Shown here in pieces: positions 9,592 to 20,461 of a DNA stretch of 64,000 bases. Position 1 is the stretch's first letter; the number at the start of each line of letters is the position of its first letter. Under the pieces are notes generated by a model. The model was not told the origin of the DNA. It was given only the letters and a program-made list of their open reading frames with translations, and ran no database searches. A program made the position numbers and the translations under genes. This DNA comes from Nocardia transvalensis (GTDB lineage: Bacteria; Actinomycetota; Actinomycetes; Mycobacteriales; Mycobacteriaceae), in NCBI RefSeq assembly GCF_015477765.1, contig NZ_JADLQQ010000004.1:1-64000 (forward strand). The letters run 5' to 3'.

Positions 9592-9826
9592 ACGGCACTC
9601 ATTGCGTCGTCATCATGATCGAATAGCTTGGCGTATAAGGTAGGACACTGCTGCTGCCGCGAAAGATAGTCAAAACAAACAGATCTCGCAAAATATGATA
9701 GTGAAACCACGCTGAATCTAGATCATTCCGGAGGCCGCCACAATGGCAAGGCTCCGGGCGTATCGAACCCCTAGTCGTGCGCCTGCCATCCTTCGTGTTG
9801 TCCCGCCGCGCGGGTCGGCACCGAGA

Positions 9827-10147
9827 TCAGTTGCCGTACTGCTTGGTTTCGGGTCGCTCGATCATCAGGGCATGGGCGGGCTGCTCGGCGACCGGGCGGT
9901 GCTCGACGCCCTTGGGCACCACGAATATCTCGCCCGGGTGCAGGGTCACCGGGGCACGGCCCTGCAGTTCGAGGCGAAAGGTGCCGTCCCAGCACAGGAA
10001 CAGTTCGTCCTCGTCGTGATGGTGCCAGGGGAATGCGCCCTCGAAGCGGGCCAGGCGCACCACGGAGTCGTTGGCCACGGCCAGCTCGCGCGGCTGCCAC
10101 GGCCCGGTCAGTTCGGCGACGACATCGGTGATGGAGATCTTGCTCAT
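9827..10147 (-). CDS. Cupin-domain protein
   Basis: 106 residues making a single cupin barrel. The metal-binding first motif is visible as PWHHHDEDELFLCWDG (two to three His plus Glu), and the second motif as PGEIFVVPKGVEHRPVA. Many such small cupins act as isomerases, dioxygenases or ligand-binding proteins; the substrate cannot be read from sequence. It starts at ATG 10147 and is divergent from the MocR regulator gene, with 63 bases between the starts. This suggests it is that regulator's target. Confidence 0.85.
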   Translation of the reverse strand: MSKISITDVVAELTGPWQPRELAVANDSVVRLARFEGAFPWHHHDEDELFLCWDGTFRLELQGRAPVTLHPGEIFVVPKGVEHRPVAEQPAHALMIERPETKQYGN

Positions 10148-10185
10148 GACTCCATCCTCGAGCCGGGTGACGTGCGTGCACAGGG

Positions 10186-10203
10186 CCAATCCGGCACAAT
10201 TGG
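10186..10203. promoter_or_regulatory. CCAAT-N8-ATTGG inverted repeat in a divergent promoter region
   Basis: CCAAT (10186-10190) and ATTGG (10199-10203) form an inverted repeat in the 63-base gap between the cupin and MocR genes, ending seven bases before the regulator's ATG. The position suits an autoregulatory operator. It is short and could be chance. Confidence 0.3.
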
Positions 10204-10210
10204 TTTGCAA

Positions 10211-11620
10211 ATGAAGCCAATCGAACTTGCCGACCGGCTCGGCCGCTGGTCGGCCGGGCGGGGACCGCTGTATCTGCTGCTGGCCGGGCGCTTGCGCACG
10301 CTGATCGAGGACGGTGAGCTGGCGCCCGGAACCGTGTTGCCACCCGACCGGGCCTTGGCGAAGGCCTTGGCGGTGGGTCGCAGCACGGTGGTGGCCGCCT
10401 ACGACCTGCTCAGTGTGGAGGGCCGGGTGGTGCGGCGCCAGGGCAGCGGCACCCGGGTCGCCGGGGCCGCGGCGTCGGCGCTGCGCGACACCACGCACTC
10501 CCCGGCATTCCTGCAGCTGCTGGAACCGGACGCCGATGTGATCGCGCTCGCCTGTGCCGCCCCGCAGACCCCGCCGCCGGAGGTGGTCGACGCCTATCGC
10601 CGCGTCCTGCCCGGGCTCGCGGCGGTCGACGGCGATATCGGTTATCGCCCGACCGGACTTCCGTTGTTGCGCACCGCGATTGCCGAGCGGTACCGGATGC
10701 GCGGGGTGCCCACCGATCCGGAGCAGATCCTGGTCACCGGGGGCGCGCAGCAGGCGTTGTCGCTCATTGCCCGCGCACTGCTGCGGCCGGGTGATCGGGT
10801 GCTGGTCGAGGCGCCGACGTATCCCGGTGCGCTGGAGGCGTTCCGGGATGCCGCCGCGGTGCCGCAGGCCGCGCCGATCGGTCTCGGCACGGTGCCGCCG
10901 GTTTCGTTGGCCTACGTCGTGGCGACCTATCAGAACCCCACGGGCGCGGTACTTTCCGCGCTCGCTCGGCGGGCGCTGGTCGAGTCGGCCGCTCGGGCGC
11001 AGGTGCCGCTGATCGACGACGAGGTGCTTGCCGATCTGGGGTTTCCCGACGCCGATCCGCCGCCCCCGCCGCTGGCGGCCCTCGGCGACACGGTGATCTC
11101 GATCGGCTCGCTGAGCAAGATTCTCTGGGGCGGAATGCGTATCGGCTGGGTGAGGGCACCGACCGCCGTGATCGCGCGGCTGGCTCGCCTGCGTGCCGTG
11201 CACGATCTCGGTGGGAATATCCCGGCCCAATGGGCCGCGGCTCTGCTGCTTCCCGAACTGGATTCACTGCGTGGACGAATTGCCCGGCAGCGCAAGCAAT
11301 TTCATGACCTCTTGGCGGGGGAGCTGGCCGAGCGGCTACCGGAGTGGGAGGTGCCGCGAGTGCCGGGCGGGCAGACCCTGTGGATTCGGCTGCCGCACGG
11401 CGACGGCACCTCCTTCGCGCAGCGGGCCCTGCGCCACGGGGTGGCAATCCTGCCGGGTACCGGACTGGATGCCGCGGGCGGCAGCGTCGACCGTGTCCGC
11501 ATCAGTTTCGTTGCCTCCCAGGACGATTTGCGTGAGGCGGCCCGGCGGTTGGCCGAGGCCTGGCGGGCCTACGAGCCGCCCGCCCGGCCCGCACCCGCCT
11601 CGCCGCCGCTGGCCGTGTGA
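10211..11620 (+). CDS. MocR-type transcriptional regulator (GntR HTH fused to class I aminotransferase domain)
   Basis: 469 residues from ATG 10211. The N-terminal winged helix is typical GntR: GPLYLLLAGRLRTLIEDGEL, LPPDRALAKALAVGRSTVVA and VEGRVVRRQGSGTRV (residues about 20-80). The C-terminal 350 residues are a fold type I PLP domain with TGGAQQALSLIA, AYVVATYQNPTGA and the PLP lysine in SIGSLSKILWGGMRIGW. MocR proteins such as PdxR and GabR use PLP or PLP-amine adducts as effectors. The divergent cupin gene is the obvious candidate target. The effector is unknown. Confidence 0.92.
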   Translation: MKPIELADRLGRWSAGRGPLYLLLAGRLRTLIEDGELAPGTVLPPDRALAKALAVGRSTVVAAYDLLSVEGRVVRRQGSGTRVAGAAASALRDTTHSPAFLQLLEPDADVIALACAAPQTPPPEVVDAYRRVLPGLAAVDGDIGYRPTGLPLLRTAIAERYRMRGVPTDPEQILVTGGAQQALSLIARALLRPGDRVLVEAPTYPGALEAFRDAAAVPQAAPIGLGTVPPVSLAYVVATYQNPTGAVLSALARRALVESAARAQVPLIDDEVLADLGFPDADPPPPPLAALGDTVISIGSLSKILWGGMRIGWVRAPTAVIARLARLRAVHDLGGNIPAQWAAALLLPELDSLRGRIARQRKQFHDLLAGELAERLPEWEVPRVPGGQTLWIRLPHGDGTSFAQRALRHGVAILPGTGLDAAGGSVDRVRISFVASQDDLREAARRLAEAWRAYEPPARPAPASPPLAV

Positions 11621-11691
11621 ACGGAAAGACGTTGTCGCACCCGAGCGAGATGATCTAGATTCGGCACCGACCGCCCCCGAGAGGAGAGTGC

Positions 11692-12462
11692 GTGGACGAC
11701 GCGACGTTTCTCGAAACGACCGCCGATACGCTGGCGGCACTGCCGACGGTGACGGCGGTGACCCTCGGCGGATCGCGCGCACAGGGCACACACCGCGCCG
11801 ACAGCGATTGGGATCTGGCGATCTACTACCGCGGCGACTTCCACCCCGCCGATCTGGCGGCCGTGGGCTGGGAGGGGCAGGTGTCGGAGCTGGGCGCCTG
11901 GGGCGGTGGTGTCTTCAACGGTGGTGCCTGGCTGACCATCGACGGGCGCAATGTCGACGTGCACTACCGCGATCTCGACGTCGTGGACGAGCAGCTGCGG
12001 GCCGCGGAGAACGGGCGTTTCCATATCGAACCGCTGGCCTTCCATCTCGCGGGCATTCCGAGCTATCTGCTCGTCGCCGAACTGGCATTCAACCGCGTGC
12101 TGCGGGGCTCGCTGCCGCGGCCCGGCTACCCGGATGCCTTGCGCCGCAAGGCCCCCGGAGTGTGGAGCGAGCATGCCGAGCTGACGCTGACCTATGCCGA
12201 GCACAATCACGCACCCTACGGTCGGCTCGCCCAGTGCGCCGGTCAGCTGGCGGTGGCCGCCTCGTGTTACGCCCATGCGGTGCTCGCCGCGCGCGGTGAA
12301 TGGGTGACCAATGAGAAGACCCTGCTCGCCAAGGCCGGTCTGACCGCGGTCGATACGATCGTCGAAGGGATGACCCGCGAGCCCGCCGCATTGCGCGCTG
12401 CGGTCGGCAGGGTCCGCGAACTCTGCCGGGCCGCCGTGGAAAAGGCAAGCGACAGCGTCTAA
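11692..12462 (+). CDS. Nucleotidyltransferase-domain protein
   Basis: 256 residues from GTG 11692 with GAGAGGAGAG just upstream. The N-terminus carries the Pol-beta-like nucleotidyltransferase signature VTLGGSRAQGTHRADSDWDL (G-S-x10-D-x-D), with a further acidic strand in RNVDVHYRDLD giving the third carboxylate. The rest is helical, as in DUF4037-like or aminoglycoside-nucleotidyltransferase-like proteins. It may modify a small molecule or protein; the substrate is unknown and resistance is not implied. The gene converges on the PPOX gene and their stops overlap by four bases (12459-12462). Confidence 0.75.
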   Translation: MDDATFLETTADTLAALPTVTAVTLGGSRAQGTHRADSDWDLAIYYRGDFHPADLAAVGWEGQVSELGAWGGGVFNGGAWLTIDGRNVDVHYRDLDVVDEQLRAAENGRFHIEPLAFHLAGIPSYLLVAELAFNRVLRGSLPRPGYPDALRRKAPGVWSEHAELTLTYAEHNHAPYGRLAQCAGQLAVAASCYAHAVLAARGEWVTNEKTLLAKAGLTAVDTIVEGMTREPAALRAAVGRVRELCRAAVEKASDSV

Positions 12463-12878
12463 TTCAGCATGCCGTAGGCGTGATCGGGGCGGATGCGGGC
12501 GACCACGCGGTGCTCGCCGACCATGGCGCGGCGGTAGTCGTCCCAGTCGGGGTGTTCACCGCTCAACGCGCGGTAGTAGGCGATCAACTCCTCGACCGTG
12601 GCGTCGTCGCGCCCGGTGGCGACCGGCGAGAGTTCGGCCTCGCCCTCGAGCACCGCGTAGGCCCAGAAGTCGGCGCTGGTGACGTGCAGGGCCGCCCACG
12701 GCTCTCGGCGCATGTTGAAGTACTTGGCGCTGCCGGCTGTGATCGACATGCGGATCACACCGTCGTCGCCGACCCAGTGCGTCACATTCGACAGCTGCGG
12801 TCGGCCGTTCTTGCGGATCGTGGTCAGGACCGACCCGGTGTGGGCGCGGGCGAAGTCGAGAGCGGTATCGAGGTCCAT
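12459..12878 (-). CDS. PPOX class F420/FMN-dependent oxidoreductase
   Basis: 139 residues with the split-barrel flavin-binding fold of the pyridoxamine 5'-phosphate oxidase-like superfamily. Visible are GSVLTTIRKNGRPQLSNVTHWV (first strands), RMSITAGSAKYFNMRREPWAAL (cofactor phosphate-binding region) and ALSGEHPDWDDYRRAMVGEHR near the end. Actinobacterial proteins of this size usually use F420; that is family knowledge and is not visible here. The start is ATG 12878. It is divergent from ligA across about 190 bases and overlaps the convergent nucleotidyltransferase gene by four bases. Confidence 0.85.
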   Translation of the reverse strand: MDLDTALDFARAHTGSVLTTIRKNGRPQLSNVTHWVGDDGVIRMSITAGSAKYFNMRREPWAALHVTSADFWAYAVLEGEAELSPVATGRDDATVEELIAYYRALSGEHPDWDDYRRAMVGEHRVVARIRPDHAYGMLN

Positions 12879-12987
12879 GCCGGATTCAACCCCGTCGCCC
12901 CGGCCTCCTGTTCCCTCGCCGCGCCGATCGCGACGACGTGCGCAATTGGGTCTCGGGACTGTCGGTGGCCTCGGCTAATCTGCGTGA

Positions 12988-15144
<2,157 letters not shown>

Positions 15145-15181
15145 CGGCAGCGTGGATCTCCCGTTGGTGTAGGACGGAGTG

Positions 15182-15691
15182 ATGATCATTGCCGCGAAAC
15201 CCGAGTTCGAGATTCGCCCGATCCGGCCCGAGGAGATCCGGGCCGTCGGCTCACTCACGGTCGAGGTGTATGTGGGGGAGGGCTATATCAGCCCCGAAAG
15301 CCCTTATGTCGCAGAGCTTTCCGATGCGGAAACCCGCGCTCGGGAGGCCGAGGTGCTGGTGGCGGTGCGGGACGCGGCGATCCTCGGTTCGCTGACGATG
15401 GCACGGCCCGGCACGCCGTATGCGGAAATTGCCCGCCCCGGTGAAATCGAGTTCCGGATGCTGGCGGTGGCGAAGCAGGCGCGTGGGCTGGGTGTGGGAA
15501 CGGCGTTGGTGCACAACGTGATCCAGACCGCCCGCGCCGAAGGCTGTGAGGCCGTGGTGCTGACCACGATGCCGCCGATGGTCGACGCCCGGCGCATCTA
15601 CGATCGGCTGGGCTTCATCCATGTGCCCCAACGCGATTGGGCCCCCCGACCGAACAGCGAGAAGATGACGGTCATGCGGCTGGAACTGTGA
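15182..15691 (+). CDS. GNAT family N-acetyltransferase
   Basis: 169 residues from ATG 15182, preceded by AGGACGGAG; a GTG three bases earlier is possible. A complete GNAT fold is visible: RPIRPEEIRAVGSLTVEVY (strand 1 and helix 1), EIEFRMLAVAKQARGLGVGT with the acetyl-CoA motif and then ALVHNVIQTARA, VVLTTMPPMVDARRIYDRLG and FIHVPQRDWAP. The acceptor substrate is unknown. It follows ligA by 37 bases on the same strand and ends one base before the convergent ACT-domain gene. Confidence 0.88.
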   Translation: MIIAAKPEFEIRPIRPEEIRAVGSLTVEVYVGEGYISPESPYVAELSDAETRAREAEVLVAVRDAAILGSLTMARPGTPYAEIARPGEIEFRMLAVAKQARGLGVGTALVHNVIQTARAEGCEAVVLTTMPPMVDARRIYDRLGFIHVPQRDWAPRPNSEKMTVMRLEL

Positions 15692-15692
15692 A

Positions 15693-16343
15693 TCAAATCA
15701 GCACAGTGGCAACGATTCCGGCCAGATAGCCCAATCGGGCGACCTCCGAGGGCCGGAACTCGGGCCCGCCCGGGCGGCCGAGCAGCAGCACCTTGCCGGT
15801 ATTGCCGAGCGGGGCGGCGGCCAGCTTGGTGTCCATATCTTTCCAGATCTGCGGCACCCAGTCGGCCTCGCCGTCGAGCACCGACGGCTTCTCCAACGGC
15901 ATCCACGGGGCCGAACCCGCTTGGGTCTCAGGTGCACTCGGGCTGCCCACCATGCGGTAGGCGCCCTGCGGTCCCATATCGATGATGGTGCTCCAGCCGA
16001 CGCGTAGCACCCGGGGCACGCCGTCGACGAGCACCTGTAATCGGTCGTCGCGGGCGCTGGCCACCTGATCGATCAGCTCCAGCTCCCGATGGGTGTCGAG
16101 CATCCCCGAATACGGGCGCAGGGAGTCGACGCGCACATCGGCCAGCGACTCGGCCGCGGTGATCAAGGTGTCCGGCAGAGCTCCCGGCGGGACCTCCACG
16201 ACCAGGTCGTCGATCGCATAGCCGGCGCCGCGTTCGACCACATCCAGCGACAGGATGTCGGCGCCGACGGAGCCCAGCGCGAGTGCTAGTGAACCGAGAC
16301 TTCCTGGGCGATCCGGAAGTTGCACGCGAAGCAGAAATGACAC
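15693..16343 (-). CDS. ACT-domain protein (Rv3013-like)
   Basis: 216 residues from GTG 16343, chosen for AGGAAGGCAC just upstream. The first 70 residues form an ACT domain: LLRVQLPDRPGSLGSLALAL, GADILSLDVVERG, YAIDDLVVEVPPGALPDTLI. This fold senses amino acids or other small ligands. The remaining 140 residues (VGWSTIIDMGPQGAYRMVGSP, GNTGKVLLLGRPGGPEFRPS) resemble a GAF-like second domain. The position between ligA and gatC matches Rv3013. The ligand and partner are unknown. It is divergent from gatC across 265 bases, a stretch that holds both promoters and no other gene I can see. Confidence 0.82.
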   Translation of the reverse strand: MSFLLRVQLPDRPGSLGSLALALGSVGADILSLDVVERGAGYAIDDLVVEVPPGALPDTLITAAESLADVRVDSLRPYSGMLDTHRELELIDQVASARDDRLQVLVDGVPRVLRVGWSTIIDMGPQGAYRMVGSPSAPETQAGSAPWMPLEKPSVLDGEADWVPQIWKDMDTKLAAAPLGNTGKVLLLGRPGGPEFRPSEVARLGYLAGIVATVLI

Positions 16344-16608
16344 GTGCCTTCCTACCTTTCCTGTGCGACCGAGACTTTCGGACGGATACCCGAGTCCCGC
16401 AATATTTACACCCGAGCCCTCGGAGCACCGACTCGAAGCATCCCGGGTGACGTAGGCCACTGGTTATTGTCGGATGAATCAGTCGTGTCGTGCCAGTGGA
16501 AGCCAGACGCCATTGAGCTGTCAAGTCATGGTGGTTCTCTGCCGTCCCGACCGCCGGGATAGGCTATAGCGAATCATCAGCTCGATCCTGCCGAAAGGGG
16601 TCCCCGCG

Positions 16609-16905
16609 GTGCCCGCCATCTCCCGCGACGAGGTCGCACACCTCGCCCGGTTGTCCCGGCTCGCCCTGACCGACGAAGAGCTCGACCGCTACGCCGGCCA
16701 GCTGGACTCGATCCTGAGCCACGTGCAGGTGATCTCCGAGGTCGCCGCCGACGTCCCGGCCACCGCCTCGCCGAATCCGACCACCAACATCACCCGCCCC
16801 GATGTGATCACCCCGGGTCTGACCCCCGAGCAGGCGCTGTCGGGCGCGCCGGCGGTGGAGGACCAGCGGTTCATGGTTCCGCAGATTCTGGGAGAGGGCG
16901 AATGA
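16609..16905 (+). CDS. gatC: Aspartyl/glutamyl-tRNA(Asn/Gln) amidotransferase subunit C
   Basis: Stabilising subunit of the GatCAB transamidase, which converts Glu-tRNA(Gln) and Asp-tRNA(Asn) to their amidated forms. 98 residues, normal length. It begins [20 protein letters not shown], the conserved helical GatC start, and includes [18 protein letters not shown] and [16 protein letters not shown]. The GTG at 16609 has GAAAGGGG upstream. The stop overlaps the gatA ATG by four bases. Confidence 0.95.
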   Translation: MPAISRDEVAHLARLSRLALTDEELDRYAGQLDSILSHVQVISEVAADVPATASPNPTTNITRPDVITPGLTPEQALSGAPAVEDQRFMVPQILGEGE

Positions 16906-18380
16906 CCGACCTGAGCGAGTTGACCAAGCTGTCCGCGGCCGAGTTGGCGGACAAGATCCACGCCCGCGAGGTGTCGTCGGTGGAGGTTACCGAGGCGCAC
17001 CTGAACCGCATCGCAGAGGTGGACGGCCGATTCAACGCCTTCCTGCACGTCGCCGGTGACAAGGCCCGCGCGACCGCCGCCGAGGTGGACCAGGCCATCG
17101 CGGCCGGGACCGTCGCCTCGCCGCTGGCCGGAGTTCCGTTGGCGCTCAAGGACGTTTTCACCACCACGGACATGCCGACCACCTGCGGGTCGAAGATTCT
17201 CGAGGGCTGGGTTCCGCCCTACGACGCGACGCTGACCGCCAAGCTGCGCGCCGCGGGCATCCCGATCCTCGGCAAGACCAATATGGACGAGTTCGCCATG
17301 GGCTCGTCGACGGAGAACTCGGCCTACGGTCCGACGCTGAATCCCTGGGATACCGAACGGATTCCGGGTGGCTCCGGCGGTGGGTCGTCGGCCGCGCTGG
17401 CCTCCCATCAGGCCCCGCTGGCCATCGGCACCGACACCGGCGGGTCGATCCGCCAGCCCGCCGCGATGACCGGCACGGTCGGCACCAAGCCGACCTACGG
17501 CACGGTCTCGCGCTACGGCTTGGTCGCCTGCGCCTCCTCGCTGGACCAGGGCGGCCCGTGCGGGCGCACCGTGCTGGATACCGCTCTGCTGCACGAGGTG
17601 ATCGCCGGATACGACCCGAAGGATTCGACCTCGCGCAACGTCGCGGTGGCGCCGGTGGTGGAGGCCGCCCGCCGGGGTGCGCAGGGCGATCTGCGCGGGG
17701 TGAAGGTCGGCGTGGTGAAGGAGTTGCACTCCGACAGCTACCAGCCGGGCGTCATCGCCTCCTTCGATGCGGCCGTGGCGGTGCTGAAGGACCTGGGTGC
17801 GGACGTGATCGAGGTGTCGTGTCCGCACTTCGAGTACGCGCTGCCCGCCTACTATCTGATCCTGCCCAGTGAGGTGTCGTCGAACCTCGCGCGCTTCGAT
17901 GCCATGCGCTACGGCCTGCGCGTCGGCGACGACGGCACCCGCAGCGCCGAGCAGGTCATGGCCGCCACCCGGGAGGCCGGTTTCGGCCCGGAGGTCAAGC
18001 GCCGCATCATGATCGGCACCTACGCCCTGTCGGCCGGCTACTACGACGCCTACTACGGCCAGGCGCTGAAGGTGCGCACCCTCATCGCCCAGGACTTCGA
18101 CCGCGCCTACGAACAGGTCGACGTCCTCGTCTCCCCGACCAGCCCGTTCACCGCCTGGAAGCTGGGCGAGAAGGTCGACGACCCGCTGGCCATGTACCTG
18201 TCGGACCTGTGCACCCTCCCGACCAACCTGGCCGGCTACTGCGGCATGTCGGTCCCCTCCGGACTGAGCAAGGACGACGGCCTCCCCGTCGGCCTCCAAA
18301 TCATGGCCCCCGCCCTGGCCGACGACCGCCTCTACCGCGTCGGCGCCGCCTACGAATCCGCCCGCGGCCCCATCGCCTGA
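16902..18380 (+). CDS. gatA: Aspartyl/glutamyl-tRNA(Asn/Gln) amidotransferase subunit A
   Basis: Amidase subunit that releases ammonia from glutamine for the GatB active site. 492 residues. The amidase signature shows the catalytic lysine in [20 protein letters not shown], then the glycine/serine segment [20 protein letters not shown] and the nucleophile region [20 protein letters not shown], giving the Ser-cisSer-Lys triad. The ATG at 16902 overlaps the gatC stop, so the two are translationally coupled. gatB lies about 21 kb away at 39496. In M. tuberculosis gatC, gatA, pfkA and gatB are consecutive; here pfkA is retained but separated by an inserted block. Confidence 0.96.
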   Translation: MTDLSELTKLSAAELADKIHAREVSSVEVTEAHLNRIAEVDGRFNAFLHVAGDKARATAAEVDQAIAAGTVASPLAGVPLALKDVFTTTDMPTTCGSKILEGWVPPYDATLTAKLRAAGIPILGKTNMDEFAMGSSTENSAYGPTLNPWDTERIPGGSGGGSSAALASHQAPLAIGTDTGGSIRQPAAMTGTVGTKPTYGTVSRYGLVACASSLDQGGPCGRTVLDTALLHEVIAGYDPKDSTSRNVAVAPVVEAARRGAQGDLRGVKVGVVKELHSDSYQPGVIASFDAAVAVLKDLGADVIEVSCPHFEYALPAYYLILPSEVSSNLARFDAMRYGLRVGDDGTRSAEQVMAATREAGFGPEVKRRIMIGTYALSAGYYDAYYGQALKVRTLIAQDFDRAYEQVDVLVSPTSPFTAWKLGEKVDDPLAMYLSDLCTLPTNLAGYCGMSVPSGLSKDDGLPVGLQIMAPALADDRLYRVGAAYESARGPIA

Positions 18381-18390
18381 CCTGTGCGAA

Positions 18391-18424
18391 TTCCCTGCGC
18401 GACCCTGGCGGGCCGCGCGGGGAA
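18391..18424 (+). terminator. Hairpin after gatA
   Basis: TTCCCTGCGCG (18391-18401) and CGCGCGGGGAA (18414-18424) pair with a single mismatch over a 12-nt loop, 10 bases after the gatA stop. The convergent RES gene ends at 18470. Confidence 0.5.
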
Positions 18425-18469
18425 GCCGGATGGTGCTGAATCCCGCGGGGATGGGCGGGTTCGGTTCGG

Positions 18470-19273
18470 CTACAGGGTTGCGGTCAGGCCGTAGGTGGTC
18501 AGGATCGTGGCCAGCGGTGGGTTGATGGAGGGGGGCGATACTTCGGTTCCGGTGTCGGCTGTCGCGATGAGTTGGCTGGTCCCGGGCGCGAGTTCGGTGC
18601 GGCGGAGCCAGATGGCCCAGCAGCTCCAGTCGCTGCCGTGGCGGGAGCCGTACATGATGCCATGAGCGAGGCTGGCGTCGTCGAGGGTGATCGGCCACAG
18701 GCTCGCGGCGACCGCTGTGGTGAGGTGACGGTCGGCGCTGCGCAGTTCGGCGACGCTGACTTCGGTGATGCCGCGGTCCGGGAGATCTGCCGGTGCGTAG
18801 CGGGCGATGGCCGACAGGCTCGAGGAGGCTTCGATGTCGATGAACCAGCCCATGGTAGGAAGCCGGAGCCGATACAGTCGGTACTCGCTCAGCCACATCA
18901 GATCGACCTCCCGCGGTGGTCGATAGTCGGCGTGTGTCCACTCTTGCCGGATCAGCGATTCGAGTTCATCGTGCTCACCGACGTCGTCGAAGTAGATCGA
19001 CGCCGGTTGGGGCAGTTTGGGTTTCAGTGGTGCCAGCAGCTCACCGTAGGCGCCTTCCTCGGTGCTGGCCGCATAGACGGTCTGCTGACCGGCGACGTCG
19101 TACCGGTTCCAGGTATCGCGGGAAACGCGGCCGGACAACTCCCGCGGCAGGGGATTGAGCGGTCCGTAGGACGGTTTCGCCAGTCGATACACGGTTCGGT
19201 TCGCGGAAGGGACGAGCGCGAGACCGGTCTTCGAGCAGATACGCAGGGCTTTCCGGATAGCGCTGACAGACAA
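18470..19273 (-). CDS. RES-domain toxin-like protein
   Basis: 267 residues from a TTG at 19273, so the start is uncertain. The RES fold is visible in TVYRLAKPSYGPLNPLPREL (R30) and RYDVAGQQTVYAASTEEGAY with Y67 and the acidic pair 72-73. These correspond to the Arg, Tyr and Glu of NAD+-degrading or ADP-ribosylating RES toxins such as MbcT and ParT. At 267 residues it is longer than most RES toxins, with extra C-terminal sequence (WLRRTELAPGTSQLIA). It lies 111 bases downstream of an Xre/MbcA-like antitoxin gene on the same strand. NAD+ phosphorolysis is a family property and is not shown here. Confidence 0.72.
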   Translation of the reverse strand: MSVSAIRKALRICSKTGLALVPSANRTVYRLAKPSYGPLNPLPRELSGRVSRDTWNRYDVAGQQTVYAASTEEGAYGELLAPLKPKLPQPASIYFDDVGEHDELESLIRQEWTHADYRPPREVDLMWLSEYRLYRLRLPTMGWFIDIEASSSLSAIARYAPADLPDRGITEVSVAELRSADRHLTTAVAASLWPITLDDASLAHGIMYGSRHGSDWSCWAIWLRRTELAPGTSQLIATADTGTEVSPPSINPPLATILTTYGLTATL

Positions 19274-19383
19274 GAAGGATTCCCCCTAGCCGACTCGACC
19301 CTCGACTCAGGGTATGAGCCTAGTTGAACAAGGGGGATCCTTGCGTACCGTTAGGCTGTCGGAACTGTCTCGTCTCCGAACCG

Positions 19384-19764
19384 TTAGCTGTCGGAACCGT
19401 CGACGAAAGCGACTGCGGCAGCGATCACTTCGGCGAAACGGCCGTCACGGATGGCGATGGCCGGAGATTCCTCACCCAGGCGAGGGTTTGCGCCGATGAA
19501 CCACGACCGCGTGACGTCTTCGCCTTCCGCGGTAGCGAGCACGATCCAACAGCGATGCGCTACCTGTAGCCGCGCCAGCGCCGCGTCCCGCGGCCGCGGC
19601 CCGTCTGCCTGCGCCCACTTGTACGGCAGTTTGCGATCGCGGACACCGGCGACCAGCGCGACCAGGGTCGGACCCAGATGCTGGACCAGTTGGCGTGCCA
19701 GTTCGGAGGGCCGCAGCCGGGCTGTCTCGACGTGGCTGGTAACGGCTCCGTTGAGCACAGTCAT
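19384..19764 (-). CDS. Xre/MbcA/ParS-type antitoxin-like protein
   Basis: 126 residues from ATG 19764; the frame stays open upstream but without protein-like sequence. It has an N-terminal helical part (RLRPSELARQLVQHLGPTLV, KLPYKWAQADGPRPRD) and a C-terminal region ending FIGANPRLGEESPAIAIRDG. The last part closely follows the MbcA/ParS C-terminal pattern W-L-x-x-x-N-P-x-L-x-x-x-x-P, whose tail plugs the active site of the partner RES toxin. The RES gene is next downstream, giving the usual antitoxin-then-toxin order. The 111-base gap is longer than normal for such pairs. Confidence 0.68.
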   Translation of the reverse strand: MTVLNGAVTSHVETARLRPSELARQLVQHLGPTLVALVAGVRDRKLPYKWAQADGPRPRDAALARLQVAHRCWIVLATAEGEDVTRSWFIGANPRLGEESPAIAIRDGRFAEVIAAAVAFVDGSDS

Positions 19765-19910
19765 GGGGCCCACACCCTTCGAGACAGGAGGCGACAAGCG
19801 TCGGAGACCCATCCAAGGTAGCTCGAATACCACCAAAATGCAACCGAATGTTCCACCCCAACTCCCAGGAAACCTCCCTCGGTACAGGCCTGATCGGTTA
19901 CTTTGTGTCG

Positions 19911-20450
19911 ATGCGAGGCTGGTTTCACCGCGGGCAGGGCAGAAGTCGCTCCACCGGGCTCCGCAGCCCGTCGGCCCCGCCCGCCGATGCCGACGCCCTG
20001 GGCATCGGCCTGTATTACCTGGGCTTTTATCGGGACGAGTACGACCGCTCGCGGTTGGTGGTGAAGTCTCGCGCCGAGCGAGTGGTCGTGTGGACGGCCG
20101 TGGCCAACGGGCTCATCGCCGTACTCGGCACGGCCATCGCGGTTTTCAGTGCTCCCTGGCTGGGTCTGGTCAGTACCGGCCTGGCCGCCTCGATCGGCGT
20201 ATTGGCCGCGTGGGATGGCATGTATCGCCATCGTGAGATGTGGGTGCAGCGCAGCGTGATCCTTGGACAGCTGCAAGCCCTGCTGCGCAACATCGAGCTC
20301 AGACAGGCCCAAGGAGAGGACCGCAACGTCCTCGCCCGCGAGACCATGCTGCATCTGAACGCGATTTTGGAAGAGGAACTGGAAGCCTGGACAGCGCTGC
20401 GCCGAACCCAACCGGCATCGCGCGAACGCGAGGACAGCTCGGGCGAATAG
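19911..20450 (+). CDS. SLATT/DUF4231-like two-helix membrane protein
   Basis: 179 residues from ATG 19911; no clear ribosome site, so the start is tentative. A cytoplasmic N-terminus (YYLGFYRDEYDRSRLVVKSR) leads into two adjacent membrane helices (VVWTAVANGLIAVLGTAIAV and LGLVSTGLAASIGVLAAWDG). A long, charged helical C-terminal part follows (RNIELRQAQGEDRNVLARET). This is the layout of SLATT proteins, proposed pore-forming effectors in some nucleotide-signalling defence systems. No nucleotide cyclase or SLOG partner is adjacent. It sits next to the toxin-antitoxin pair but is transcribed the other way. Confidence 0.6.
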   Translation: MRGWFHRGQGRSRSTGLRSPSAPPADADALGIGLYYLGFYRDEYDRSRLVVKSRAERVVVWTAVANGLIAVLGTAIAVFSAPWLGLVSTGLAASIGVLAAWDGMYRHREMWVQRSVILGQLQALLRNIELRQAQGEDRNVLARETMLHLNAILEEELEAWTALRRTQPASREREDSSGE

Positions 20451-20461
20451 AGTGGGCGGGC

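Noticed and set aside
16689..18941. Long minus-strand frame across gatCA and the RES gene
   Set aside because: It spans two unrelated real genes and lacks any recognisable domain.
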